Below, one piece after another: positions 25,378 through 34,303 of a DNA stretch of 54,356 nucleotides. The first letter of the stretch is position 1; each line of letters opens with the position of its first letter. The DNA lies in assembly GCA_017640485.1 (NCBI GenBank), contig JAEPQP010000005.1, positions 1 through 54,356 on the forward strand, in the 5' to 3' direction. This stretch comes from Phycisphaerales bacterium (GTDB lineage: Bacteria; Planctomycetota; Phycisphaerae; Phycisphaerales; UBA1924). The notes under the pieces are model-generated. The model saw only the letters and a list, made by a program, of their open reading frames with translations. It searched no databases and had not been told where the DNA came from. The translations under genes and the position numbers were made by a program.

Positions 25378-28300
25378 GTCTTGCAAAGTTCGGAGTCCGG
25401 AAGCATGTCGTCGCGAACCTCGTGATGTTCGCGATCATCTTCGCGGGGGTGATCTTCGGGACCACACTCCGGAGAGAGTTCTTCCCGTATGTCGCGCCGC
25501 GCGTGGTTTCGGTCGTCGCGCCCTATCCCGGAGCAGCGCCCGAAGAGATCGAGGACTCGCTGGGGGTCAAGATCGAGGACGCGGTCGCGGACCTAACGGG
25601 GGTCAAAGAGATCAACACCACCATCTCCGAAGGCGTCGCGTCGCTCCAGGTCGAGTTTGTGGAAGGCACCAACATCGATCAAGCGGTCACCGATGTCAAA
25701 CGCGAGATCGACGCGCTCCAGGATCTCCCGGACGATGTGGACAACATCATCGTCGATAAAATCGAACCCAAACTCCCTGCGATCGTCGTCGCGCTCTACG
25801 GCGGCAGTGACGAGCGCACGATGAAAGAGTTCATCAACGAAACACGCGACGATCTGCTCTCGCTCGAAGGTGTGACCGACATCACAACAGGGGGGACCCG
25901 CAATGACGAGATCCTCGTCGAGGTCGATCCGGCGCGTGCGATCGAGCACGGGCTGAGTCTCCCCGCGATCAGCGACCGGATCCGAGCCGCGATGCTCGAA
26001 CTGCCGGGCGGTTCGGTCCGCACGAATACCTCGACCATCTCCGTCCGCTCCGTCGGGATCGAAGAACGCGGCGACGAGATCCTCAACATCGTCGTCAAAG
26101 CAACACCCAACGGCGGGGTCATCCGCGTCAAAGATGTCGCATCGGTCTACGACGGGTTCGTTGATATCGATCTCACCTCCCGCTATCAGGGAGAACCCAC
26201 CGCGAACCTCACTGTGTTCCGGGTCGGGAAGCAGGACATCATCAGTCTCGCGTCAGTCGTCAAGGCGTATGTCGCGGGTCGCAACGGTGAGCCGATCGAG
26301 CTTGAATGGCGCGAGAAAATCGGCCCTCCAGAAGCATCTCCACGCGTGCAAGCGCACGAACTCGGACTCCAACGCTACGAGCTCGCACCTCCCCCAGGCA
26401 CATTGATCACCACGACCGAACTGTCCCGGTTTGTGTCGGGGCGCCTCAATCTCTTGCTCCGCAACGCACTCTACGGCGGAGTCCTTGTGTTCCTCACGCT
26501 CGTGCTGCTGCTCAACTGGCGCATCTCGTTCTGGGTCGCGATCGGGCTCGCGGTCTCGCTGCTCGGGACCCTCGCGATCATGGCGTGGGTCGATGTCTCG
26601 CTGAACCTGCTGACGATGTTCGGGCTGATCATCGTGATCGGTATTCTTGTGGACGACGCAATCGTCGTTGCTGAAAACATCGCGAGCAAGCACGAATCGG
26701 GACTCAATGCGTACGAAGCCGCGGTCGTCGGGACCGATCAGGTTTCCTGGCCGGTGGTTTCGACCGTGCTCACCACCATCTGCGCGTTCCTTCCGCTGGC
26801 GCTGCTCAACGGGCAGATCGGGGACTTCATGAAGGTCCTCCCGATCGTCGTGGGCTGCTCGCTCGCGGTCTCGCTGATCGAATCGCTCTTCATCCTCCCA
26901 TCGCACATGGCGTCCTCACTCAAAGGCGTTGACCGGCGTCACGAGAAGGACAAGAAGATGAGCAGGTTCGCTCGCTTCGAAGAGCGCTACGACACAGCGC
27001 GCGATCGCATGATCAACGGCAAGATCATCCCAGCGTACGCAAAGTTCCTCGCGTTCACACTCCGGAATCGGTACATCGCCGTCTCGATCGTGGTCGCGGC
27101 GTTCATCATCTCTGTCGGACTGGTGACTTCCAAGCGCCTCCCGTTTATCTTCTTTGAGGATGACGACGCGGAGACGGTCAACATCACGATCTCGATGCCG
27201 ATCGGCACACCCGTTACACGGACCGACGAGATCGTGCGACGCTTCGAAGCGGTGTGCATGGACCAACCCGAGATCCAGACCACCTTCGCGCAAGCCGGTG
27301 CGATGAGTGACCTCGAGGGTGCTGGTGGTGATGCGTCCGCTCCGCACATCGGACAGTTGATCCTCGAGCTCTACCCCGCCGAGCAACGCGATGTCAGTTC
27401 TTCAATCTTGATCGAACGCATCCGCGAGCTTGTTGGCCCGATCCCCGACGCCAAGAGCATCCGTATGGCGGGGATGTCGGGTGGTCCCGGAGGGACCGAC
27501 CTGAACTACACCGTGGTTTCTGAGCATCCTGAGCTGCTCGACGATGCCGTGAGCATGATCAAACGGACGCTCAACGAATACGAAGCGGTGTACGGCGTCT
27601 CTGACGACGCGGACAGGGGTCTTCAAGAAGTCCGCTTCACGCTCCGCGACGGCGCATCGGAACTCGGGTTCACGCGCGCGAATCTCGGTCGTCAGATCCA
27701 ATCGATGGTCTTCGGACTCGAAGCGTTTACCTTCGCTGGGGATCGTGAAGATGTCGATATCCGCGTGACGCTCCCGAAGGAAACCAAGCGTTCGCTCAGC
27801 GCAATTGAATCGCAGTATGTGTTTACTCCCGATGGGCGCGCCGTCCCGCTGAGCGAGGTCGCGCTGATCGAAGAGTCCCAGTCCTACGCGACGATCCGAA
27901 GAATCGATCGGATGCGGGGGGTCTCTGTGCAAGCGGATGTGAATCGAGCGCTCGGGAATCCGGAGGAACTCTCCAGCGAGATCAAGCCTCAGATCGAACA
28001 ACAGCTCGCGGAGTTCCACGGTGTTGAACTGGTCGAACGCGGACGACAGAAGGACTTCCAGGACTCGATGTCCTCACTCCCGATCGGGATGCTGGTCGCG
28101 TCGGGGCTGATCTTCGTTGTCCTCGCGTGGCTCTTTAGCAGCTTTACACAGCCGCTGGTCGTGATGACCGCGATCCCGTTCGCGCTCGTCGGGATGATCT
28201 GGGGGCATCTGCTTCTGGGATACTCGCTCACTTTCCTGTCGATGATCGGCTTCGTGGCGCTCGCCGGGATTGTGGTCAACGACTCGCTGATCTTCATGGA

Positions 28301-28688
28301 GTTCTTCAACGAGCGACGGAGAGAGGGTCTGAGCGTCTTTGAAGCGGGATACCTGACCGGACAAGCACGCTTCCGCGCGATCATGCTGACCACGATCACC
28401 ACGGTGCTCGGCTTGCTCCCGATGATGCTCGAGCAGAGCTTCCAGGCGCAGTTCCTCATCCCCATGGCGATCACCATCGCGTGTGGGCTTATTAGCGCGA
28501 CGGTCATCATCCTGCTGTTGCTCCCCTGTTTGCTGTTGATCTTGGACGACATCGTGCACGCGATCCGGGTTCTGTGGACCGGGAACGCGGATCTGCCTCG
28601 CAAGAATCCGGCTCTGGAATCTCCAGAGATCGCGGCGCTCAATGCATCTTCACAATCGACTGTCCAAACCGCTCCGAGGCATGAATAA
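25374..28688 (+). CDS. RND-family efflux transporter (AcrB/MMPL-like permease)
   Basis: A 1104-residue inner-membrane pump with the RND plan: TM1 near residue 15, a large periplasmic loop (40-335), TM2-6, a second loop and TM8-12. The FFPYVAPRVVSVVAPYPGAAPEEIE start and the TM4 proton-relay pair in GILVDDAIVVAENI are intact. The second half repeats the pattern (GIVVNDSLIFMEFFNERR). It works as a proton-driven trimer with the adaptor encoded just before. The FFP motif and the divergent periplasmic loops place it with heavy-metal/multidrug-like pumps of unknown substrate. It is slightly longer than AcrB (1049). Confidence 0.9.
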   Translation: MSLAKFGVRKHVVANLVMFAIIFAGVIFGTTLRREFFPYVAPRVVSVVAPYPGAAPEEIEDSLGVKIEDAVADLTGVKEINTTISEGVASLQVEFVEGTNIDQAVTDVKREIDALQDLPDDVDNIIVDKIEPKLPAIVVALYGGSDERTMKEFINETRDDLLSLEGVTDITTGGTRNDEILVEVDPARAIEHGLSLPAISDRIRAAMLELPGGSVRTNTSTISVRSVGIEERGDEILNIVVKATPNGGVIRVKDVASVYDGFVDIDLTSRYQGEPTANLTVFRVGKQDIISLASVVKAYVAGRNGEPIELEWREKIGPPEASPRVQAHELGLQRYELAPPPGTLITTTELSRFVSGRLNLLLRNALYGGVLVFLTLVLLLNWRISFWVAIGLAVSLLGTLAIMAWVDVSLNLLTMFGLIIVIGILVDDAIVVAENIASKHESGLNAYEAAVVGTDQVSWPVVSTVLTTICAFLPLALLNGQIGDFMKVLPIVVGCSLAVSLIESLFILPSHMASSLKGVDRRHEKDKKMSRFARFEERYDTARDRMINGKIIPAYAKFLAFTLRNRYIAVSIVVAAFIISVGLVTSKRLPFIFFEDDDAETVNITISMPIGTPVTRTDEIVRRFEAVCMDQPEIQTTFAQAGAMSDLEGAGGDASAPHIGQLILELYPAEQRDVSSSILIERIRELVGPIPDAKSIRMAGMSGGPGGTDLNYTVVSEHPELLDDAVSMIKRTLNEYEAVYGVSDDADRGLQEVRFTLRDGASELGFTRANLGRQIQSMVFGLEAFTFAGDREDVDIRVTLPKETKRSLSAIESQYVFTPDGRAVPLSEVALIEESQSYATIRRIDRMRGVSVQADVNRALGNPEELSSEIKPQIEQQLAEFHGVELVERGRQKDFQDSMSSLPIGMLVASGLIFVVLAWLFSSFTQPLVVMTAIPFALVGMIWGHLLLGYSLTFLSMIGFVALAGIVVNDSLIFMEFFNERRREGLSVFEAGYLTGQARFRAIMLTTITTVLGLLPMMLEQSFQAQFLIPMAITIACGLISATVIILLLLPCLLLILDDIVHAIRVLWTGNADLPRKNPALESPEIAALNASSQSTVQTAPRHE

Positions 28689-28694
28689 TCCGCT

Positions 28695-30539
28695 ATGACT
28701 ATGGACGCCTTCTGGCACTTCGCAAAGCAAATGCTGCGCTGGCGCGCGCACCTCGTGATGGGGTTGATGTTCGCGGTGATCTCCGCGGGCGGTATGGGCG
28801 CTGGGATCATCGCGATGCAGCCCGTGCTCGACACGATCCTCGAGCCGGGACACGAGGGTCTCCCCCAACTCGCGCGAGAATACGCCGACGAGGGTTGGCT
28901 GCCGTGGTTGCTGACCGACTCCTTCATCGCGGGACTCCCCGAGGGCCCGTTCGATGCGGTGATGTGGATCATGATCTCGCTGGGGTTGCTGACCATCGTC
29001 GGCGCGTTTGCGAACTTCATGCACCAGTTCCTGGCCCTGACCGTCGTGCACCGCTCGATTGCGCTGATCAGGAGACGAGCGTACGGGCGTGTGATCCACT
29101 TGCCGCTCAAAACCATCGTCGCGGAGGGACCGACCGACGCGATCTCACGGATCGTGAACGACACCGAATCGCTCGCGTCCGGGTTTGTCGCGCTGCTGTC
29201 TAAATCCATCGCGCAGATCACCAAGGGCTTGGTCGCGCTCATTGTTGCATTCATCACCAACTGGCAGCTCGCGATCGTCGCGATCCTGCTGATGCCGATC
29301 CTCGCGGTCGTCATCCGCAAGCTCGGCAAGCGGATCCGCAGGGCATCGCAGCGGGCACTCACGAGCAGGGCGGGTCTGTATCGCGCCGCGACCGAAGCGC
29401 TCCAAGGGATGCGCGTCGTCAAGGTCCACACCACCGAGCGCTACGAAGCGGGTCGGTTCGGGAAGATCAATAAGGAAGTCCTCAAACAACAGCTCAAGAT
29501 CCGCACCGCTCGCGCGATCGCGGGACCGTTGATCGAGATGGTGACTGTGTTCACGCTCGGCGCGCTGACGCTCGTCGCCGTGAAACTCATCCTCGACGGC
29601 GTGCTGGACAAATCCGAGTTCATGACGGTCCTTGTGGCGCTCGCGATCGCTGGTGCGAGCATCAAACCGATCACGGGTTTGGTCAACGACATCCAGCAAT
29701 CCGGCGCCGCCGCCGATCGGCTCCAGCGGCTGCTGGGCGCAGATTCTGAGCCGGGACACGATGTCCGCATGCCCAAGCTTGCTCGTCACGCACAATCACT
29801 CACCTTTGAGAATGTCTCGTTCATTTATCCAGGAGGGACCTCGCGTGCGGTCGCGGATGTCTCACTCAAGATCGATGCGGGGGAGACCGTCGCGTTCGTC
29901 GGTCCCAACGGCTGCGGCAAGACCACCCTGCTCTCGCTTGTCCCCCGACTCTTTGATCCCAATGAAGGACGCGTGCTCGTCGACGGGATTGATATCGCGC
30001 GCGTTCGGGTCCGCTCGCTCCGCCGACAGATCGGGGTCGTCACGCAGGAGGTTGTCCTCTTTAAGGGAAGCATCCGCGACAACATCGCGTACGGCAATCC
30101 GAGCGCGACCCAAGAACAAATCGAACGGGCCGCGGAGCAAGCCCGCGCCCTGACCTTTATCAACTCTTTCGAGGAAGGATTCGACACCCCGGTCGGCGAG
30201 CAGGGGCTCACCCTCTCGGGAGGCCAGCGCCAACGCATCGCGATCGCCCGTGCGATCCTGCGTGATCCCGCGATCCTGATCCTCGACGAAGCGACCTCGA
30301 TGGTGGACTCTGCGTCCGAACGACTGATCGGCGAGGTCCTTGAAACCTTCTGCAATAACAGAACCACACTCATCGTCGCGCACAGACTGTCAACAGTCTT
30401 GGGTGCTGATCGAATCGTGGTCATCGATCAGGGATCGATCGTTGCAACCGGAACCCACGAGGAGCTCCTCGAGACCTGCCCGATGTACCAGAGCTTGACG
30501 CGTCACCAGCTCATCTCTTCAGACGAGCAAGACCTCTGA
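28695..30539 (+). CDS. ABC exporter, MsbA/lipid A-type fused permease-ATPase
   Basis: A 614-residue half-transporter. The six-helix membrane domain (about 20-335) has an unusual insert between TM1 and TM2 (LEPGHEGLPQLAREYADEG). The ATPase domain (about 370-605) has Walker A GPNGCGKTT, the signature LSGGQRQRIAIARAI, Walker B ILILDEATSMVD and the H-loop IVAHRLS. Dimers of this type flip lipids such as lipid A core or export drugs. It follows the RND pump by six bases, and its stop overlaps the next start (TGATG), so the four genes from 23878 appear to form one operon. Confidence 0.88.
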   Translation: MTMDAFWHFAKQMLRWRAHLVMGLMFAVISAGGMGAGIIAMQPVLDTILEPGHEGLPQLAREYADEGWLPWLLTDSFIAGLPEGPFDAVMWIMISLGLLTIVGAFANFMHQFLALTVVHRSIALIRRRAYGRVIHLPLKTIVAEGPTDAISRIVNDTESLASGFVALLSKSIAQITKGLVALIVAFITNWQLAIVAILLMPILAVVIRKLGKRIRRASQRALTSRAGLYRAATEALQGMRVVKVHTTERYEAGRFGKINKEVLKQQLKIRTARAIAGPLIEMVTVFTLGALTLVAVKLILDGVLDKSEFMTVLVALAIAGASIKPITGLVNDIQQSGAAADRLQRLLGADSEPGHDVRMPKLARHAQSLTFENVSFIYPGGTSRAVADVSLKIDAGETVAFVGPNGCGKTTLLSLVPRLFDPNEGRVLVDGIDIARVRVRSLRRQIGVVTQEVVLFKGSIRDNIAYGNPSATQEQIERAAEQARALTFINSFEEGFDTPVGEQGLTLSGGQRQRIAIARAILRDPAILILDEATSMVDSASERLIGEVLETFCNNRTTLIVAHRLSTVLGADRIVVIDQGSIVATGTHEELLETCPMYQSLTRHQLISSDEQDL

Positions 30540-30886
30540 TGCACGAGAAAGACTCAGAGGGCAACCTGGTCTTTGTGTGTGATTACTGCCACCAAGCGTG
30601 GTCGGAGGATCGCCCGATGGTCGAAGGTCATCGCGGATCGCTCATCTGCGGCAACTGTCTGTCGATCGCGTACACGCAGCTTGTGCACCAGAAACTGGGA
30701 TCCCCGGTGACCGATGATGAGACCTGCCTGCTGTGTCTGGAGAACGGGCGTGATGATCCGCACTGGCGCTCCCCAATGTTCGATGAAGCGGTCGCGTGCA
30801 GACGGTGCTTGAAACAATCAGCGGGTGTGCTCCACAAAGACCGGGACATCGCATGGGAAAAACCGCGCGACCCGTCCGAGGACTAG
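30539..30886 (+). CDS. Small zinc-ribbon protein
   Basis: A 115-residue protein with four paired cysteine motifs: CDYC (residues about 14-17), CGNC (37-40), CLLC (63-66) and CRRC (87-90). These would form two four-cysteine zinc sites. I do not recognise a named family. The first site resembles the treble-clef or ClpX-type zinc fingers. It has no signal or membrane segment. Translation appears coupled to the ABC exporter gene through a TGATG overlap, which suggests a shared context but does not define a function. Confidence 0.7.
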   Translation: MHEKDSEGNLVFVCDYCHQAWSEDRPMVEGHRGSLICGNCLSIAYTQLVHQKLGSPVTDDETCLLCLENGRDDPHWRSPMFDEAVACRRCLKQSAGVLHKDRDIAWEKPRDPSED

Positions 30887-30948
30887 ATCGCGCGGCTCTC
30901 TCGTTCAACTTCAAACAGACCGTTGACCGGATGGATCTTGAATCCGCG

Positions 30949-31503
30949 TTATTCTTGTGAGGTCTTCTTGTAGATTGTTTCGATATCCGCGATGAGGATG
31001 TAGCTGCCGTCATCTTGATGGACGAGTCCTCGGAGGAACTCAGCGGAAGCTGTTGAGTCGGGAAGTGCGTCGATCGCGTCGTCGCCGCAGTCGAACACAG
31101 CGTGGACCTCATCGACAATCAGACCAATGTTCTGACCCTCGTGTTCGGTAATCACCATCATGTTGCTGTGCACGCGTTCTGAATCGTGCTTGAATCCGAG
31201 CAGCGAGCGGGTGTCGATTGCGGGGATAATTGAACCTCGATGGTTGATCACGCCTTGGACATACTCCGGAGCGTGCGAAACGCGTGTGATCTGAACTTTG
31301 GACGAGTCCATGAGTTCGACCGTGGAATCGGTCGAGATGCCGTACATGTTCTTGTTGATCTCGACCACAACATAGCGGGTGAGATCCTCAGCGGTGCTCG
31401 CTTCAAGATCAATCTGTTGATTGGTGTGGTCGGCTGGATTCGCGTTGCTTGATTCGGTTTGGGTCATTCCCGGAGCATCGGGCATCCTGGACGGGTTCAT
31501 CAT
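30949..31503 (-). CDS. CheW-like domain protein
   Basis: A 184-residue protein. After a disordered start of about 40 residues rich in Asn, Ser and Gln, a single CheW domain follows: TRYVVVEINKNMYGI, VSHAPEYVQGVINHRG, IIPAIDTRSLLGF, IGLIVDEVHAVF. CheW couples chemoreceptors to the CheA kinase. No other chemotaxis gene is near, so this could be a CheV-like or signalling-array adaptor. Three in-frame ATGs (31503, 31500, 31467) are possible starts. The 242 bp between it and the divergent protease gene hold hairpins at 31543-31558 and 31596-31615 and a TACAAT at 31587-31592 (plus strand). Confidence 0.85.
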   Translation of the reverse strand: MMNPSRMPDAPGMTQTESSNANPADHTNQQIDLEASTAEDLTRYVVVEINKNMYGISTDSTVELMDSSKVQITRVSHAPEYVQGVINHRGSIIPAIDTRSLLGFKHDSERVHSNMMVITEHEGQNIGLIVDEVHAVFDCGDDAIDALPDSTASAEFLRGLVHQDDGSYILIADIETIYKKTSQE

Positions 31504-31745
31504 CGAAAGGGCGGATCCCGATCAAAATAGCCGCTTTCTGCTGCCCGCCCGGTCGGGCTTCGCTCGGCACCCCCGTGATCAAGGCGTACAATGCTCCCAC
31601 GGCCACGCTCGTGGGGCCGGGATGCCCGATAATCCGTGAAACCTTTTCGCTGCATCCGCATACAACCCATACTCAAACAGAACGCTCACATCCGTATCGC
31701 GTCGGTGCGTGTGAGCAGACCTCAAAGAATACTCAGGAGCTCAGT

Positions 31746-33293
31746 TTGTCGACCTCTTCGCTCAAGAACCCCCAGACCCAAGCCCAGACCCAAGCCGGGT
31801 CCCAATCCCGGTCCCGATCGTTCTCAAAGATCCTCGCTCCGCTTCTGCTCGTGATCTCCGCCGGAGCTGTCGGCGCGGGGACCCTCGCCGTTGCACAACA
31901 ATCCTCGGCGACTCCGAACACTGCAGTGTCCATGATCAGCGTGTCGTCACTCGCTGAGCCCGCGCTCTCGCAAGAACAGCTCGACAAGCACATCGCGTCC
32001 TTCGAATATGTCTGGAGAAGTGTGAAAGAAAAACACTGGGACCCCGATCTCAACGGCGTTGACTGGGACCAAGCTCGCGAAGACCTGCTCCCGAAAATCA
32101 AGGAAGCATCGAGCGACGGCGAAGCACGCGGCGTGATCAACGAACTCCTCGCACGACTCGGACAATCCCACTTCGGGATCATCCCAAGCAGCTCCTACGA
32201 ACGACTCGAAGAGGAATCCAAAGAGCTTGAACTCGACGACGAAGAATCCGAAGATGAATCAACAGATTTCAAGGATGACGAACCCATCGAAGAGAGCGAC
32301 GATCCGGGTTGGCTCGGGATGAACGCTCGGCTCATCGGCGACCGCTTCCTCGTCACCAGAGTCTTCCCCGGATCACCGGCACAAGCGGCGGGAATCAAAA
32401 CCGGCTGGATCATCGACTCGATCCAAGATCGTAAAATGAGCTCGCTCATCGAACTCTCCAAAGATATCGACGGCGTCATGCGTCCAGAAACCCAAGCGGG
32501 ACTCATCGCCCACTCGCGCCTGCAAGGCAATGAAGGCAAGTCCGTCCGGATGACCCTGATCGATGGACAGAATAAAGAACAAGAAGTCAAGATGACCTTC
32601 GATAAAGCACCCGGCGTGATGGGTGGGTTCGGGGAACTCCCACCAATGCCGATCGAGGTCGAAGCGACCACTCTCGATCTCGGTGATGACGAAGGCATCG
32701 GCTACTTCCGGCTCAGCATGTTCATGAGTCCCGGCACCGTCCTCCCGACCTACCAGCAGTTTATCAAAGACCACATGGACAGCAGAGGGATCGTCATCGA
32801 TATGCGCGGCAACTTCGGGGGCATCATCCTCATGGCACCCGGCATGATCAACTGGCTCATCGAAGAGAAGGGGCTGATGGGCACCATGAAAATGCGTGAC
32901 GCGGTCCGCGGCGCATTCGATATCCCGCTCATGCTCAATCCACGCAAGAACGCGTACAAAGGCAAGGTCGCGGTCCTGATCGATGAGATGAGTATCTCCA
33001 ATGCTGAGATCCTCAGCGCCGGACTCAAGGACATCGGCCGCGCCCGGATCTTCGGCACGCAGACCGCCGGGCTCGCGCTCCCATCGACCGTCGAGCGTCT
33101 CCCCAACGGAGACGGCTTCCAGTACGCGTTCGCGGATTACACCTCCAGCGGCGGATACTCCCTCGAAGCACAAGGCACTATTCCGGATGTCCCCATCAAC
33201 TACACCCGCGAAGGACTTCTGAGCGGTCAGGACGAGGTGCTCGACGCCGCGACCGACTGGATTCTCAGCGACGAACCTGTTCAGGTCGATTGA
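31746..33293 (+). CDS. S41-family (C-terminal-processing type) peptidase with PDZ domain
   Basis: A 515-residue exported protease. The TTG at 31746 has AGGAG six bases upstream; the frame continues further up but without a plausible start. A Gln/Ser-rich cytoplasmic start and a signal or anchor helix (about 27-50) come first. A helical region follows (75-140), then an acidic linker (about 160-185, with runs of Glu and Asp), a PDZ domain (VFPGSPAQAAGIKTG) and the S41 core with IDMRGNFGG and EMSISNAEIL around the catalytic Ser. The Lys of the CtpA Ser-Lys dyad is not visible: TQTAGLALPST replaces the usual T-F-G-K-G-S. Confidence 0.85.
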   Translation: MSTSSLKNPQTQAQTQAGSQSRSRSFSKILAPLLLVISAGAVGAGTLAVAQQSSATPNTAVSMISVSSLAEPALSQEQLDKHIASFEYVWRSVKEKHWDPDLNGVDWDQAREDLLPKIKEASSDGEARGVINELLARLGQSHFGIIPSSSYERLEEESKELELDDEESEDESTDFKDDEPIEESDDPGWLGMNARLIGDRFLVTRVFPGSPAQAAGIKTGWIIDSIQDRKMSSLIELSKDIDGVMRPETQAGLIAHSRLQGNEGKSVRMTLIDGQNKEQEVKMTFDKAPGVMGGFGELPPMPIEVEATTLDLGDDEGIGYFRLSMFMSPGTVLPTYQQFIKDHMDSRGIVIDMRGNFGGIILMAPGMINWLIEEKGLMGTMKMRDAVRGAFDIPLMLNPRKNAYKGKVAVLIDEMSISNAEILSAGLKDIGRARIFGTQTAGLALPSTVERLPNGDGFQYAFADYTSSGGYSLEAQGTIPDVPINYTREGLLSGQDEVLDAATDWILSDEPVQVD

Positions 33294-33343
33294 GACCTAC
33301 AGTACACCACTTGATTTTTACCCCAGAACCCAGGATCTCACCC

Positions 33344-34243
33344 ATGAAAGCCACACGACAATCAACCGTTTCTTCCATCATCTTCGCATCAACCATCGCA
33401 CTCGCCGCCGCGACTGCATCAGCTCAGGACTGCAAGTCCTCGCCGTGCTCAGGAGCCGACAAGAAGACCGAACCGGTCTACATGGCGGTGCTCTCAGGAC
33501 CAGGCGCAACCGCTGAAGCGACCAAGAGCAGCTCGGACAAGATGGATGCGAAAGCCCAGAAAGTCTGGGACCGCTCGGTCGAATCGACCATGGGCAAGCA
33601 CGCGAAGGACCGCTCGGTCAAATCCATGAAGATGGTCGGAACCATGAGCATGCCCGCTCAAGGCATCACCGCGAACATGTCCATCCTCATCGCGGGTGAA
33701 GACGGGCTCCGCATCGAAGCCGAGATCCCGGGACTCGGCGCGTTTACCCAAGGCGTCTCCGACGGCGTCGCGTGGTCCAACGACATGATGCAAGGCCCCA
33801 AGATCCTCGAGGGTGACGAAGCAAAACCATTCCTCCAGCAGAACGATCTCTATGCGTCGCTCAACTGGAGCGAGTACTACTCATCCATCAGTTACGAGGG
33901 ACAAGAAACCGTCACCCTCCCGGATGACACCAGTGTCGAAGCGGATGTCCTCAAGCTGATGGATATCGAAGGCGAAACAGAATCCACTCAGTACTACAGC
34001 ACCGAGACCGGACGCTTGATCAAAGCAGAATCCATGGCGCCAATGAACGGCGCGAAGATCCCGGTGACCACCTACACGATGGACTACCGCGAAGTCGAGG
34101 GGATGCACATCCCATTCAAGTCGATCACCCAGATGGGCCCGGTCAAGCAGGTCATGGAGTTCAGCGAGGTCGAGGTCAATGTCGAGATCGATGAAGACCA
34201 GCTCGCGATGCCAGAAGAAATCAAGGAACTGGTCGAAGACTGA
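33344..34243 (+). CDS. Secreted protein of unknown function, LolA-like
   Basis: A 299-residue protein with a signal peptide (SIIFASTIALAAATASAQ, cleavage after AxA). The mature part has MSMPAQGITANMSILIAG, YYSTETGRLIKAESM and YREVEGMHIPFKSITQMG. This repeating beta pattern resembles the outer-membrane lipoprotein-sorting (LolA/LolB-like) superfamily, though no residue proves it. The ATG at 33344 has AGGA eight bases upstream. It lies 50 bp after the S41 protease gene and ends in a strong terminator, so the two form a short operon. Confidence 0.7.
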   Translation: MKATRQSTVSSIIFASTIALAAATASAQDCKSSPCSGADKKTEPVYMAVLSGPGATAEATKSSSDKMDAKAQKVWDRSVESTMGKHAKDRSVKSMKMVGTMSMPAQGITANMSILIAGEDGLRIEAEIPGLGAFTQGVSDGVAWSNDMMQGPKILEGDEAKPFLQQNDLYASLNWSEYYSSISYEGQETVTLPDDTSVEADVLKLMDIEGETESTQYYSTETGRLIKAESMAPMNGAKIPVTTYTMDYREVEGMHIPFKSITQMGPVKQVMEFSEVEVNVEIDEDQLAMPEEIKELVED

Positions 34244-34268
34244 TCCTCGAAAACAATCCAAGCTCAAT

Positions 34269-34303
34269 AGGAAGGCGACTCGTTCGCCTTCCTTTCTTTT
34301 TAT
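34269..34303 (+). terminator. Rho-independent terminator
   Basis: A perfect 10-bp stem (AGGAAGGCGA, 34269-34278, with TCGCCTTCCT, 34284-34293), a five-base loop and a T-rich tail TTCTTTTTATT. It ends the protease/secreted-protein operon. It touches the 3' end of the convergent gene. Confidence 0.9.

Noticed and set aside
27989-29434. 481-codon minus-strand frame across the RND and ABC genes
   Set aside because: It spans two well-supported plus-strand genes and their junction, has no recognisable domain, and reflects strong codon bias on the coding strand.
31449-31745. N-terminal extension of the S41 protease
   Set aside because: The upstream part is non-hydrophobic, overlaps the CheW gene start and lacks a ribosome site, while the TTG at 31746 has AGGAG at ideal spacing before a signal sequence.
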